A stretch of DNA of 64,000 nt from Tetramitus jugosus (GCA_937625935.1 OW569374.1:62001-126000), one strand, 5' to 3'. Positions 41,213 to 50,262 are shown, counted from the first letter of the stretch. The notes: generated by a model not told the origin, from the sequence alone. A program made the numbers and translations.

Positions 41213-43141
41213 ATGGCGAAACCTAGACAAAGTAGCAGTAGTAGCAACACCAATGCTCAACAAACCAAAAAACAGGTTCAATCACTCTCTAAAAAGGAGA
41301 AGAAGCTACGGTGGACAATAGATATCCCAAAAATTAGTTCTGCTCAATTCAATGCCATTTGTAGCTTACTAACCAATGGAACATACAATCCTTCTATGTC
41401 ATCTTCATCTGACAAGCGCTCTCTTTCTGCTCCTTCCAACAACAATAACAAGCAAAAAAAGAAGAAGAGAAGAAGAGTGTTGAGTGATGATGAAGAAGAA
41501 GACGTGGATGATGATCATTCTGAAGAGGAAAAGACAACAAGCAAGAATAAGAAGAAACGAAGAAGGACAAACAATTCTGTATCAACAACAACAACAAAAA
41601 ATAAGCAGTTAGGAGATGAAGAGTCTGACCCCTTTCACTCCATGTACAATGATTACAACAATTTTGCACGAGACTTTACGATAACAAATGATTGTCTTGC
41701 CAAATTGGACAATGAAATTCTTTTGTTAGCAAAGAATAAGAAGAATGGAGAGGCAAGTGTCACTACTGAGAGAGAACTTGAACAACAATTACTGCGGCAA
41801 CAACAAAACCAGGAAGAAATTAGAGAATTGGAGTTGAAAATTAGAGAATTTGAGCAACAAAAGGCTCATTTGATGGATATGCTACAGGAAGTGACAGTGA
41901 GAGAAGAACAGGCACGTTTGGCTGAATTGGAGAGAGAACGTCTCATGAAGAAACAACAGCAAGAGCAGGAGGAGGAAGAAGAACGGTTGCGGATCGAACT
42001 GTTGGAAAAACAACGACAAAAGGAACAAGAAGCGGAACAACAGTTGGAACAGGAGAGAAAGCAGAGAGAAAAGGAGCTCCTGGAAGAACGGACGAGGAGA
42101 GAAAAGCAGGAAGAACAGGAGAGGTTGGCCAGAGAGGAGCAGCTGCGGATCAAACAGGAGCAAGAGATGCTGGAAGCAAAGCAAAAGAGAGAGCTTCAAG
42201 AGCGTCTTCAAGCAGAGAAGGAGCGACAAATGGAACTGGAAAAACTACGTGAGAGCAGTGAGTCGAGTCGTGTCAAGCACGAGAGCAACACTGTTGTATC
42301 GGCGCCTGAACCACCAAAGCCTGCAGTCGAAAATGTGTCACCAACGCCCACATCCAGTGCACCCTCTATTCAACAACTCCACGTTGAGAAGGAAACAAAG
42401 AAGAATGTCGACCTGTCGCCATTGTCTTCTCCTTCCAGCAGTGCACCACCTCCACCTCCACAATCCACTACACCATCCTCCGCCAATCCACCTCATCCTC
42501 AAAGAAACAATCACCACGGTAACAGCAGCGAGTCCAATCATCATCATCCTCATCACAAATCCTCCATTCACAGCATCCCGATCATGAAGAAAAAGCCTGA
42601 ACCGCAAGGTGCCATCTTGGATCTGCCTCAGCATCAACCACTCCCACATCCGCCTCAGCACCATCACCATCACTCTCATGGACCTCCACCTCCACATCAC
42701 AGTGGCGGCTATCATCATCAGCCACCACCTCCACCTTACCATGTGCACAACCGTTCACCACCTCCGCCTCACTCCAACGATTCTTCATCCTCGGTCGGGA
42801 TCAATGGTGGTATCAGAGGAAACAATGTAGGCGGTAATGGACGATCTCCCTCACCTCCTCCACCTCATCCAAAGTCACCCTATACTCCAAATGGCCGTAA
42901 CATGGCGCCTCAACATTACTTCCATCCACCTCCACCTCCACCACACTCCCGATCCAGTGGTCCACCACCACACCATTATGACCACCATGGAAATGTGCCA
43001 CCACCACCGCCACATGTTCATTCTCGAGGTCCACCACCACATTCATACATGTCAATGGGTGGTGGTCATCGGAATCGACACAACTATAGAGACAACAGAG
43101 ATTCCCGTTATCCACGTGGTGGAGGAAGACGATTCTATTAA
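41213..43141 (+). CDS. Coiled-coil protein with His/Pro-rich and RGG-like tail
   Basis: The intronless frame encodes 642 residues. A basic N-terminal block (~25-60) includes LRWTIDIPKISSAQFNAICS and may be a small folded motif. Nuclear-localisation-like clusters follow (KQKKKKRRRVLSDDEEED; KNKKKRRRTN). Residues ~185-355 are an uninterrupted Glu/Gln/Arg/Lys coiled coil. Residues ~375-620 are dominated by Pro, His and Ser with many PPPP and HHHH runs. The last ~25 residues are Arg/Gly/Tyr-rich (RYPRGGGRRFY), an RNA-binding-like tail. The layout suggests a nuclear, RNA-associated or condensate-forming protein; I can name no family. Confidence 0.65.
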   Translation: MAKPRQSSSSSNTNAQQTKKQVQSLSKKEKKLRWTIDIPKISSAQFNAICSLLTNGTYNPSMSSSSDKRSLSAPSNNNNKQKKKKRRRVLSDDEEEDVDDDHSEEEKTTSKNKKKRRRTNNSVSTTTTKNKQLGDEESDPFHSMYNDYNNFARDFTITNDCLAKLDNEILLLAKNKKNGEASVTTERELEQQLLRQQQNQEEIRELELKIREFEQQKAHLMDMLQEVTVREEQARLAELERERLMKKQQQEQEEEEERLRIELLEKQRQKEQEAEQQLEQERKQREKELLEERTRREKQEEQERLAREEQLRIKQEQEMLEAKQKRELQERLQAEKERQMELEKLRESSESSRVKHESNTVVSAPEPPKPAVENVSPTPTSSAPSIQQLHVEKETKKNVDLSPLSSPSSSAPPPPPQSTTPSSANPPHPQRNNHHGNSSESNHHHPHHKSSIHSIPIMKKKPEPQGAILDLPQHQPLPHPPQHHHHHSHGPPPPHHSGGYHHQPPPPPYHVHNRSPPPPHSNDSSSSVGINGGIRGNNVGGNGRSPSPPPPHPKSPYTPNGRNMAPQHYFHPPPPPPHSRSSGPPPHHYDHHGNVPPPPPHVHSRGPPPHSYMSMGGGHRNRHNYRDNRDSRYPRGGGRRFY

Positions 43142-43293
43142 ATCTGACAGTCTTTATTTCAACTCAAATCATTTTTGTCATGCTGTTCATGTGTTTGTTC
43201 TTATGAAGTTTGAAGGAACTCGGCTCTGTCCGGACAAATGATGACATCTGAACCATCAACCATGGTTCGCAGCACACCCACTAACAAAAAAGA

Positions 43294-44136
43294 ATGTCAC
43301 TACCATCAGCACCGCAAGTGAGCACCCTTGTTCAAAAGGTAAAGGATTCCAGTGAACAACTCGTTTGTGCTGTTCAACAACTCCAAGAAGCAATACAAGA
43401 GCAAGACAAGGAATGTTCGAGTAAGTATGGTGAATTGAGTCAATTACTCTCCAGGTTGAGTGCAACATCGACGAATATTGGCCCACACAAGAAGATCAAG
43501 CTCAGAATTGGCGAGAAAAAGTTTGTTACAACGTTAGCAACGTTGACCTCCGAAAAAGAGACGTTCTTCAGTGCCATGTTCAGTTCGAATTTCAATACAG
43601 AGCCCGATGAGGATGGAGAGTTCTTTATTGATCGCAATCCAAAGTATTTTGCACTCATTCTAGACCATTTGAGGGGTGTTGATATTGGTTTGACTGTAGC
43701 TGATTTGAGTAGAAGTGAACGTGACTTGTTCTATCAAGAGGTGAGCTTTTATTGCATACGCTCACTGGAGGTGCCTGCTCCCAGAATGAAGACTATATTC
43801 GTAGGATTTGCCGAATGGGAACAAAATGCAGCTTTACAATCAAACCAAAATCAAGATGCTCTGATGGAACACGCAGCAGCAAGTACTTTTGCTGGGTGTC
43901 GAGCGGCCACTGCAGATGAATACACACAGCAGAAGATTGAAGGATTACCAGAGATCAACACCTCCACGCGTATTGTGCTATTCAAGGGACCAAACAACAC
44001 TGGAAATGTCTCAGACAAGTGTTTGTCTGGTTATGCACTCAAAGGAGTGGGCGGAAACGCAAAGTTTGATGGTACATTCACCCACCTTGGTTTAACTAAC
44101 GGTAAACGCTCCTGTGTATGTGTTCGAGATGAGTAG
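43294..44136 (+). CDS. KCTD-like BTB/T1-domain protein
   Basis: The product has 280 residues. Residues ~8-55 form a coiled coil (VKDSSEQLVCAVQQLQEAIQ). A potassium-channel-tetramerisation-type BTB domain follows at ~66-160: IKLRIGEKKFVTTLATLTS, then a MFSSNF-x(9)-FFIDRNPKYFALILDHLRG block. These are the 'L-x-V-G-G-x-x-F-x-T-x-x-x-T-L' and 'F-I-D-R-x-P-x-x-F-x-x-I-L-x-x-L-R' landmarks in divergent form. The C-terminal ~110 residues are a small beta-rich region, as in some KCTD proteins. KCTD proteins make oligomers that act as cullin-3 adaptors or bind G-beta-gamma; which applies here is unknown. The leader is only ~150 bases from the upstream stop. Confidence 0.8.
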   Translation: MSLPSAPQVSTLVQKVKDSSEQLVCAVQQLQEAIQEQDKECSSKYGELSQLLSRLSATSTNIGPHKKIKLRIGEKKFVTTLATLTSEKETFFSAMFSSNFNTEPDEDGEFFIDRNPKYFALILDHLRGVDIGLTVADLSRSERDLFYQEVSFYCIRSLEVPAPRMKTIFVGFAEWEQNAALQSNQNQDALMEHAAASTFAGCRAATADEYTQQKIEGLPEINTSTRIVLFKGPNNTGNVSDKCLSGYALKGVGGNAKFDGTFTHLGLTNGKRSCVCVRDE

Positions 44137-44474
44137 GGTACCGGAGTCCATCAAAGCCGCCATTAGAACACTCATCCATCTCTGCGAAGCGCAGGTTTAA
44201 GCGTTATTTGAGAATCATCATATAAAACCAATTCGACACATGAAATTAAACCTATCTTTAGGATTGATTGTGAGCTTTATGAGATTGATGGAGGACATCA
44301 AGTAAGGTTCTTTTTAGGTTCTTCGACATGGATTATTTTATTACGTCATACATAAAGTTTTTGTTGGACTTTTTCTTTAGAATACCAAGGTTGCAGTCTT
44401 TCTTATCTGATGGAATACAACGAGTATCCTAACAATCATCAATTTTCTCTTCCTCTTGATCTGTGGTGAATAAA

Positions 44475-45071
44475 TTACTCACTGGGTAACGCCTTCATAA
44501 TCCAACTATTTAGTCTTTTGGCTAATCTGGATAGAATCTGCGTAAGTGGGTGTAATTCTTTCATCAGTTGTTGAGTCATGAAATCTCTGCTGGCATGTTG
44601 AAACGAAGATTGATACATCCAGTTCTTGAAGAGTGATTTCTCCTGTCAATTGCTTCAACTTCGTGGCAAGTTTCTTCTCTCATGGCATAACCTCTCGACT
44701 GTATCCTCCAAGAACTCATGATTGTGGTGAAGATGAACATCTATCGGAAGTTGTGGTGATAGGATTCTTTAATCACTCGTAAGGATAGTGATTGTGAAGG
44801 CAATGGCTGATTGATTACATCTCTACACCAAGTGACAGGAGACCGCCATTAAAATCTGCAAATGAAGACATTTACTGGTGAATTTCATGTTGTTTCTCTT
44901 TTGAATCATTGAAAGGTCTCAGTTTAGTGAAGAATATACATTCTACAGAAGAGTTCTGTTTACCTTTTTTCAGTCTGTTCTTTAAAGTCCTGTCTCTTTG
45001 GTCAGATGGGATTCATGGATAAGAATATGGAACAAATGACCTTCTGGATCTGGTTCGTCTGTGCACCACTT
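44475..45071 (-). pseudogene. Decayed protein-coding gene, several frame breaks
   Basis: On the minus strand, protein-like segments line up in one direction but in changing frames. From right to left they include a part with EPDPEGHLFHILIHESHL, a frame break, KNRLKKGKQNSSVECIFF, an in-frame stop, CRDVINQPLPSQ then LRVIKESYHHNF, a break, HNHEFLEDTVERLCHE, a break, EKKLATKLKQLTGEITLQEL, a break and a final FMTQQLMKELHPL ... LNSWIMKALPSE with a stop at 44475-44477. Some breaks could be small introns (an acceptor-like TTGACAG precedes the last segment), but so many in 600 bases point to a degenerate gene. The family is not recognised. The remaining flanks, 44137-44474 and 45072-45122, show nothing. 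Confidence 0.45.
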
Positions 45072-45122
45072 CAACTTTGTTCTTGTTCTGGTCGCTCCTT
45101 GAAAATTTAACAACAAACAAGC

Positions 45123-45805
45123 ATGCCATCACGTGTGAGACAAGCACCAGCTTATTTGTCTGACTATGAGTTGACAGTAGATTTCAGAAGACGTGAATAC
45201 AGAAGTGGTCCAGTACTGAAGGAGGGAGGAGGCGTGCAGACAGCAATGATGATGCCCATGAAGGAAGACTGAGCAAATCGAGGAGGGAAATGATTCAGAA
45301 TACTGTGTTGCAGTCAATTAGAAAGAGTATGACTGCAAAGAAGCCAATCAGAGAGTTCAAACGGTTTAGCACTGTTAATTGTCTGGAACGATCCAAGTAC
45401 AATACATTTGTAGGAGGTACATTGGAGTATTCGTTTGGAAAACAGAACCCTAGAAACATTGTTCAGAACTCTATCCGTGCCATCATGTCTCTGAAGAAGT
45501 TTAAGGATGTATTTGGAGATGAAGCAACAAGATCTATTGCGAGAACTGGTATGAAATGCTGTTTGACATATCCAGTCATCCTGATGTTTAACCGGAAGGA
45601 CAAGTCAATGTACGTTCAAATGAAATATGAGACAAGAGACCGCGATGGAAAGGAAATTGATCAGTATGTGATTGGATCTGCTGAGGAAAAGAGAGCTGTT
45701 GCTAGCATGCTAAAGGGCAAAACGACACCAGTTGTTCCTGTACTCGTCGACTGTCAAGTGACTAGAAGAATATCAGATCAGTGCGAATTTATTCCTGTAC
45801 AATAA
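45123..45805 (+). CDS. Uncertain gene read in two frames (spliced or frameshifted)
   Basis: An ATG at 45123 with a normal-looking leader (AAAATTTAACAACAAACAAGC) opens a 48-codon frame (PSRVRQAPAYLSDYELTVD) that stops at 45269-45271. From 45197 a second frame is open to the stop at 45803-45805, about 200 codons including RRRADSNDDAHEGRLSKSRR and MKCCLTYPVILMFNRKD. A one-base slip in the GGAGGGAGGAGGCG run (45221-45234), or an intron such as 45135-45202 (GTGAGA...TACAG), would join them. I cannot tell which. An independent protein could also start at the ATG at 45290. No family is recognised. A third open piece (VHYMLQGVRRFDLKEEAKLT) continues at 45820-45930 in another frame, so the locus may be decaying like its left neighbour. 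Confidence 0.4.
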
Positions 45806-46262
45806 GTAAGGGAATATCAGTGATCCAGGTTCACTATATGTTGCAAGGTGTTAGGCGATTTGATCTGAAGGAAGAAGCAAAGCTTACTATGCAAGAGACC
45901 ATAGATCTGGCAGTACAACATAGACAAGCCACAACCTAGCATCATTAAACTTATCATTCGAAATGTCATCTCTCGCTCTCGCTTTGCTGGCTTGCTGTTT
46001 ACTCCGTCGCCATTTTTCTCACAACAAATTTGTGACATTGTGGTTTTTGAAAATGTAGGAAAAGAGCTATAGGCTTGACAATACCAGTTCCAGCTGCTTA
46101 TATAGGACTTTAATGTACTGTTATTGCTATAATCTGGGTTCGCCTTGGTCCAGCTCGCCTCAAAGGCTTGGGAAATGGAGTTTGACGGGAATTCGTCAAC
46201 CTATTTTTCGGTTTTAAAACCAAAAAACCGTCCCGTGCACCGATGAAAACAAGCAAAACAGA
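45806..46262. other. Intergenic with a possible extra coding scrap
   Basis: Positions ~45815-45930 (+) read as a short protein-like segment ending in a stop. It could be a leftover exon of the locus to the left. The remainder, up to the ATG at 46263, is leader/promoter; a TATATAGG near 46100 is a TATA candidate. No RNA gene is seen. Confidence 0.3.
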
Positions 46263-47645
46263 ATGAAGAATACCACACCTCTGTCTAAGAGGGCAGAACA
46301 ACTCAAAGATGTTCCTACATTTGTCACGGCTTCCAGTGAAGTTTTTTCTGATTTGTACCATGAAGAGACGAACAAGAATGGTTTCATTAACCTCGGTGTA
46401 GCAGACAACGTGCTCATGGCCCAAGAAATGTGTCAAAAGATTCAAGAACTTCAAGCCAAGCACCCAATCGAACCGCGACACTTGAATTACACTGATTTCA
46501 CTGGTGATCCAATGTTCCGAGTATCGTTGGCTCACTTGCTGCAGAACAATATTTTCTCCAGTTCTGGAAATGATCGCTCTGCTGATGTTAACTTTGGCAA
46601 GAAGAGTGTGAATCCAGATCATTTGATTGTTGGAAATGGTGCGGGTTCCATCTTGGAGCTACTTGGTTCAGTGATATGCGATGAAGGTGAGTATATTATG
46701 ATTCCTGCTCCCCTGTATCGTTCTTTTCCTAGTGACTTTGGAAAGAGGTTCCACTGCAAGGTCTTGCCCGTTTATCTGCCATATGATGCTCAGAAGCAGC
46801 AATTTGAACTCACACTAGAAGTGGTTCAAGAGTGCTTTAGGCGTGCAAGGACCATCGAAGGCAAGACAGTGAGAGCTTTTCTGCTCTGTTCGCCAAACAA
46901 TCCCACTGGTGAGATTTACTCTGAGAGTGTGATGCGTCAGTTGATGGACTGGTGCGAGGAAACAAATATCCATTTCATTAGTGATGAAGTGTACGCTCTG
47001 TCCATATTTAACAATAACAAGACAAGTAATGGAGATGCTAATTATGTGGATTCAGTCAGTGCTGGTCGATTGATGCTAGACGACAAGTATGGAGATCAAG
47101 GTTGTCAGTTCACTCACCTCGTCTACAGTTTTAGCAAGGACTTTGCCTTGAGTGGCTTCAGAGTCGGTGTACTTTATTCACACAATGCCAATGTTTTACA
47201 GGCATTTAGAAGCTGTAGCTACTTTGTTGGTGTGAGTTCATACACGCAACAAGTGATGAGTCACATGTTGAAGGATGAAGATTTCATACGATTCTTTACT
47301 AGAACAAATGTGAAACGCATGACTGAGGCGTATGAATCAGCAGCCAATGCACTCCAAAAACGCAGTGTTAAGTTTATAGATGCCAGAGGAGGTATGTTTC
47401 TGTTTGTCTATCTTGGAGATCACATCCGAAGATGGATGAAAAAGTCATCAGACTATCAGATTACTGTTGTTGATGAAAGAGCATTCTGGAATCATATTTT
47501 CAGACAGGCCAAAGTGAACATTAGTGCAGGTGAGACCTTCTTTTGCTCTCAAGATCCAGGATGGTTCAGGATTTGTTTCACTGCTGCTCCTGCTCGCACA
47601 TTGCAACTCGGTTTCGATAGGATCTTCAAGTCCATTGAAGAATAA
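46263..47645 (+). CDS. ACC-synthase-like class I/II PLP aminotransferase
   Basis: The intronless frame encodes 460 residues. Fold-type I aminotransferase landmarks are in order: NLGVADNVLM near the start, YTDFTGDPMFR, the cofactor loop VGNGAGSILELLG, PAPLYRSFPSDF, SPNNPTGEIYS, ISDEVYALSIF, the PLP-lysine block YSFSKDFALSGFRVGVLYS (Lys292) and FRICFTAAP with the substrate-carboxylate arginine. The IYMG-like start of family members and the P-L-Y-R-S/Y-F stretch place it with the ACC-synthase/ACCS-like branch rather than aspartate or alanine aminotransferases. Animal and protist members of this branch generally lack clear ACC synthase activity, so the reaction is open: transamination or beta-elimination of an amino acid. 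No targeting peptide is obvious. Confidence 0.88.
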   Translation: MKNTTPLSKRAEQLKDVPTFVTASSEVFSDLYHEETNKNGFINLGVADNVLMAQEMCQKIQELQAKHPIEPRHLNYTDFTGDPMFRVSLAHLLQNNIFSSSGNDRSADVNFGKKSVNPDHLIVGNGAGSILELLGSVICDEGEYIMIPAPLYRSFPSDFGKRFHCKVLPVYLPYDAQKQQFELTLEVVQECFRRARTIEGKTVRAFLLCSPNNPTGEIYSESVMRQLMDWCEETNIHFISDEVYALSIFNNNKTSNGDANYVDSVSAGRLMLDDKYGDQGCQFTHLVYSFSKDFALSGFRVGVLYSHNANVLQAFRSCSYFVGVSSYTQQVMSHMLKDEDFIRFFTRTNVKRMTEAYESAANALQKRSVKFIDARGGMFLFVYLGDHIRRWMKKSSDYQITVVDERAFWNHIFRQAKVNISAGETFFCSQDPGWFRICFTAAPARTLQLGFDRIFKSIEE

Positions 47646-47730
47646 AGTTCAGCTTGACTTCATCAACAGTTGAATTTCGTTTCTCGTTCGTTGTCGTGAA
47701 CAAGTGGTGAAGGGTTTCGAAGAACCTTGC

Positions 47731-47955
47731 TCACAAATGTTCTGGATCTCTTTTCAGCAATATCTCTTTCTTGATTCCGTTCTTCCTCATCCCTCTCATT
47801 ATTTGATGCACTGCTTCTCCACCCACCTCTTTACTGTTAGAAGCGTTCGCAGAGCGATAGTACGGGTTGCAGCCCTTTGAGTTTTGTTTCATCCCATTTT
47901 CGTCTGTCACCTGGTAGTTCGGTCTCCAAATGTCGCTTTCGGATCCAAAAACCAT
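47731..47955 (-). pseudogene. Short protein-like frame next to 5S gene, possible fragment
   Basis: A 74-codon frame starts at an ATG at 47955, 17 bases from the 5S gene, and has coding-like composition (ESDIWRPNYQVTDENGMK; RGMRKNGIKKEILLKRDPEH). No family is recognised and no leader is possible without overlapping the 5S gene. It may be the 3' end of a gene broken when the 5S copy arrived, or chance. The rest of 47646-48421, apart from the 5S gene, holds nothing recognisable. Confidence 0.25.
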
Positions 47956-47971
47956 GAAAAACTATATTGAT

Positions 47972-48090
47972 GTCTACGTTCATACAATGGTGGAACCACC
48001 TCTTCCCATTTCGAATAGAGAAGTTAAGCACCATCTGGCTGAGTTAGTATTGAGATAGGAGACTACTCGAGAACCCTCAGTAATGTAGGC
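47972..48090 (+). rRNA. 5S ribosomal RNA
   Basis: The 119-nt sequence has the canonical 5S layout. The ends GTCTACG and ATGTAGGC pair as helix I. The loop-A/helix-II part has CATACAATGGTGGAACCACC. The box-A-like internal promoter AGAAGTTAAGCACCATCTGG corresponds to the conserved GAAGCTAAGC-AG-x-GTC region, and TAGTATTGAGATAGGAGACT corresponds to the TAGTACTTGGATGGGAGAC block. It is transcribed by RNA polymerase III from internal elements bound by TFIIIA/TFIIIC. A T-run follows directly. It is identical to the inverted copy at 50144-50262. Confidence 0.95.
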
Positions 48091-48094
48091 TTTT
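48091..48094 (+). terminator. RNA polymerase III T-run after 5S
   Basis: TTTT directly follows the 5S 3' end, with a second TTTT a few bases on (TTTTAAGTTTTACC). Confidence 0.75.
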
Positions 48095-48421
48095 AAGTTT
48101 TACCTGTCGGAATGTGATAGGGCAACAAGAATTGGACAATTGCTGTGAATTTGCAGTTTTGTTTCCCACTACTATCTCTTGCACCACACTTGCTCAAACA
48201 AAGAGATCAATGACTAAGAATACAATTATTTTGCATCTGGTCATCCCAGAGTCTTACTAAATTGGAATCACAAAACTTTGCTACCATTATTAAACTGAAC
48301 GCATCAACTGAGAAGAAAGTTAAATCCCTCGTGAGGAGATAGATATCTTATGACATGAGTTGGCGAAGAACTTGGAGTTATGTGAATGAACTACATTATT
48401 TACATATTTACAAATTGGTGA

Positions 48422-49327
48422 TTACAATTCCAACAATTGCGCGACTGTTTTGGTTATGTCACCTCGGTTCTTCCTCAATAGAAACTTGTTGAAGTCTTCG
48501 TTCGCAAAACCCATTGCAACCAATGAATTCAATTGGGCTGGATACTCAAATTCTTGTTCTTTGGTATTCTCTGAGATGGTTTCACTCTCCTTCACCTGGT
48601 CTTCTTGCTTTTCTGGTTGCTCTGGTGCATCTTCAATAATCGGAGCTTCATCGTCTACATGTTCTGGTTGCTCATCTTCTTGAGATGATTCTTTCTTATC
48701 TACTAAAGCTATTTCCTCCTGCTTCTCTTCTCCCTTGGGCTTCTCTTCAGTTTCTTTTTTCTCTCCTTTGTTCGAAGATTCTTGACTCTTGTCTTGAGAT
48801 TCCTCAAAGAAAGCTTCGAGTACTGAATTGATTAAGTTCTCCAAGTCAAATGGATCCTGTTTCTTCTGAGTTTGTTGGTTTTGACCAATGATGGAACATG
48901 GACGAGATAGGATTCTTTGACAACTTGTTGATCTTACCTCCATTTGCTGCTGAGGAGCAAAGAGGAAATCGATCGGGAAACCTTGCACAGCAGCACGATG
49001 CGATTCTCTGAGAGGTTTAGGTCTGCGAACAATATTGCATTTCAACCTCAATATTGCCCTTGGATCAACACTTACTAGTGCAGCACCCACTTTCAATGCA
49101 ACTTTCCACTCTTCTTCTGTGGTGACAGTAATCCACTCGTTTTCGTCATCCAAGTATTGAATGAGGAAATCGAAATTGCCGGAAGCAGAATCATGGAATG
49201 GAGAAGCTTCATGAACTTCCTTCAACTTGGCTTGGAGAGAGAGGAGGGTGTCGATATTTGGATTCAGTTCCAGTCTTCTGACTTCGTTTCCAGGGCGTAG
49301 ATAGATCTTGGTAGTTAAGGTGGACAT
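48422..49327 (-). CDS. PB1-UBA protein, p62/NBR1-like
   Basis: The product has 301 residues. The N-terminal ~95 residues form a PB1 domain: TKIYLRPGNEVRRLEL with Lys and Arg on the basic side and an OPCA-like acidic loop in YLDDENEWITVTTEEEWKVA. The middle (~95-255) is disordered and strongly Glu/Lys/Gln-rich. The C-terminal 40 residues are a UBA domain (LNSLVAMGFANEDFNKFLLR, then GDITKTVAQLLEL) with the MGF loop that touches ubiquitin. PB1 plus UBA is the end-to-end plan of the selective-autophagy receptors p62 and NBR1. The ZZ finger and the NBR1 four-tryptophan domain are missing, and I see no convincing LC3-interacting motif. It may be a reduced receptor or a different PB1 adaptor. It is flanked by the two 5S genes. 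Confidence 0.75.
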   Translation of the reverse strand: MSTLTTKIYLRPGNEVRRLELNPNIDTLLSLQAKLKEVHEASPFHDSASGNFDFLIQYLDDENEWITVTTEEEWKVALKVGAALVSVDPRAILRLKCNIVRRPKPLRESHRAAVQGFPIDFLFAPQQQMEVRSTSCQRILSRPCSIIGQNQQTQKKQDPFDLENLINSVLEAFFEESQDKSQESSNKGEKKETEEKPKGEEKQEEIALVDKKESSQEDEQPEHVDDEAPIIEDAPEQPEKQEDQVKESETISENTKEQEFEYPAQLNSLVAMGFANEDFNKFLLRKNRGDITKTVAQLLEL

Positions 49328-49509
49328 TGAACAAAAGGTAATTGGCAGACAGGAAAGATAAGATAAATTATCAGAGGTATTTGGTGTTGTTTGTTAGAAT
49401 AAAATCCAAACACTCACACAACATTTAAACTTCCTCCGGAATGGTTGGATTGTTCCTGTTGTAGCTGTTCCAGTGATTTCCGGGCCAAACCAAAAATAAT
49501 GTCAATTCC

Positions 49510-49722
49510 ATGTCCGCAGCGGACAAACAGCATTCTTCAGATTTTGTGAAGAATCAGGTTGGCCAACATGCACCAGCTGTGCACCACTTCACGAAAATCT
49601 CAGTACCACAGTATCACAAAATATTATTCTCATGGGGCACGGTTGTAAGAGCATATGGTAGAACAATCTCAAAAATTAGAGAACAAAATATTCCTCGCCT
49701 GAAAGGTCAACTGCAACTTTGA
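49510..49722 (+). CDS. Possible small protein (70 residues)
   Basis: The frame starts MSAADKQHSSDFVKNQVGQH after a leader that fits other genes here (AACCAAAAATAATGTC) and continues with ISVPQYHKILFSWGTVVRAY and a basic amphipathic end. There is no match I can name. The composition would suit a small mitochondrial membrane-associated subunit, but this is a guess. It is divergent from the PB1-UBA gene, sharing ~180 bases of promoter. Confidence 0.4.
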   Translation: MSAADKQHSSDFVKNQVGQHAPAVHHFTKISVPQYHKILFSWGTVVRAYGRTISKIREQNIPRLKGQLQL

Positions 49723-49900
49723 TAATCTTTTTGTTTTGTAACGTACTCAATCTCCTTTTCCAAGATCAACAATGAACAGTGCATAGAACTCCCATAGCCG
49801 CCTTCTCTCCTTCTCTTAATCCCTTAGTGGCCGTCTCCATGTCTCTAGAGGAGTCAGTGTTCGTCTAAATTTCTGCAGTATACCATTGGACGTGAAGCAA

Positions 49901-50113
49901 TCATCTTTCAGTTAAACCTATATCAACATTCGTCAATACCATGTTAGTGTATGAGAATAGCCGAGGAAATGCCGTGACTGCTGTGACAACACTACCGTCA
50001 CTGGGCGTATAGAATACAATTCGATTGGCAGAACAAGAGCTCCTCATTGATTTGATCAAGTCTTGATGACATAATCTGCTGGAGTCATATTGGCCGTATG
50101 ATGCAGTATTCAA
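49901..50113 (-). pseudogene. Protein-like frame without start, possible gene fragment
   Basis: On the minus strand, 70 codons read as coding-like sequence (CSANRIVFYTPSDGSVVTA ... LTNVDIGLTER) and end in a stop. There is no ATG at the left edge of the similarity, and the 5S gene begins 31 bases away, leaving no room for a promoter. It is possibly a 3' exon remnant. The remaining parts of 49723-50143 show nothing. Confidence 0.25.
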
Positions 50114-50143
50114 TGTAAAGAGTGTTCACTACGGCAAACAAAA

Positions 50144-50262
50144 GCCTACATTACTGAGGGTTCTCGAGTAGTCTCCTATCTCAATACTAACTCAGCCAGA
50201 TGGTGCTTAACTTCTCTATTCGAAATGGGAAGAGGTGGTTCCACCATTGTATGAACGTAGAC
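50144..50262 (-). rRNA. 5S ribosomal RNA, inverted second copy
   Basis: The reverse complement of this interval is identical over all 119 nt to the 5S gene at 47972-48090. On its own strand it is followed by TTTTG (complement of 50139-50143), a polymerase III stop. The flanking sequences of the two copies differ beyond the gene, so the repeat unit is essentially the gene itself rather than a large duplicated block. Confidence 0.95.

Noticed and set aside
45123-45271. Retroelement polyprotein linker (RVRQAPAYLSDY)
   Set aside because: The similarity is short, and no reverse transcriptase, integrase or terminal repeats are found nearby.
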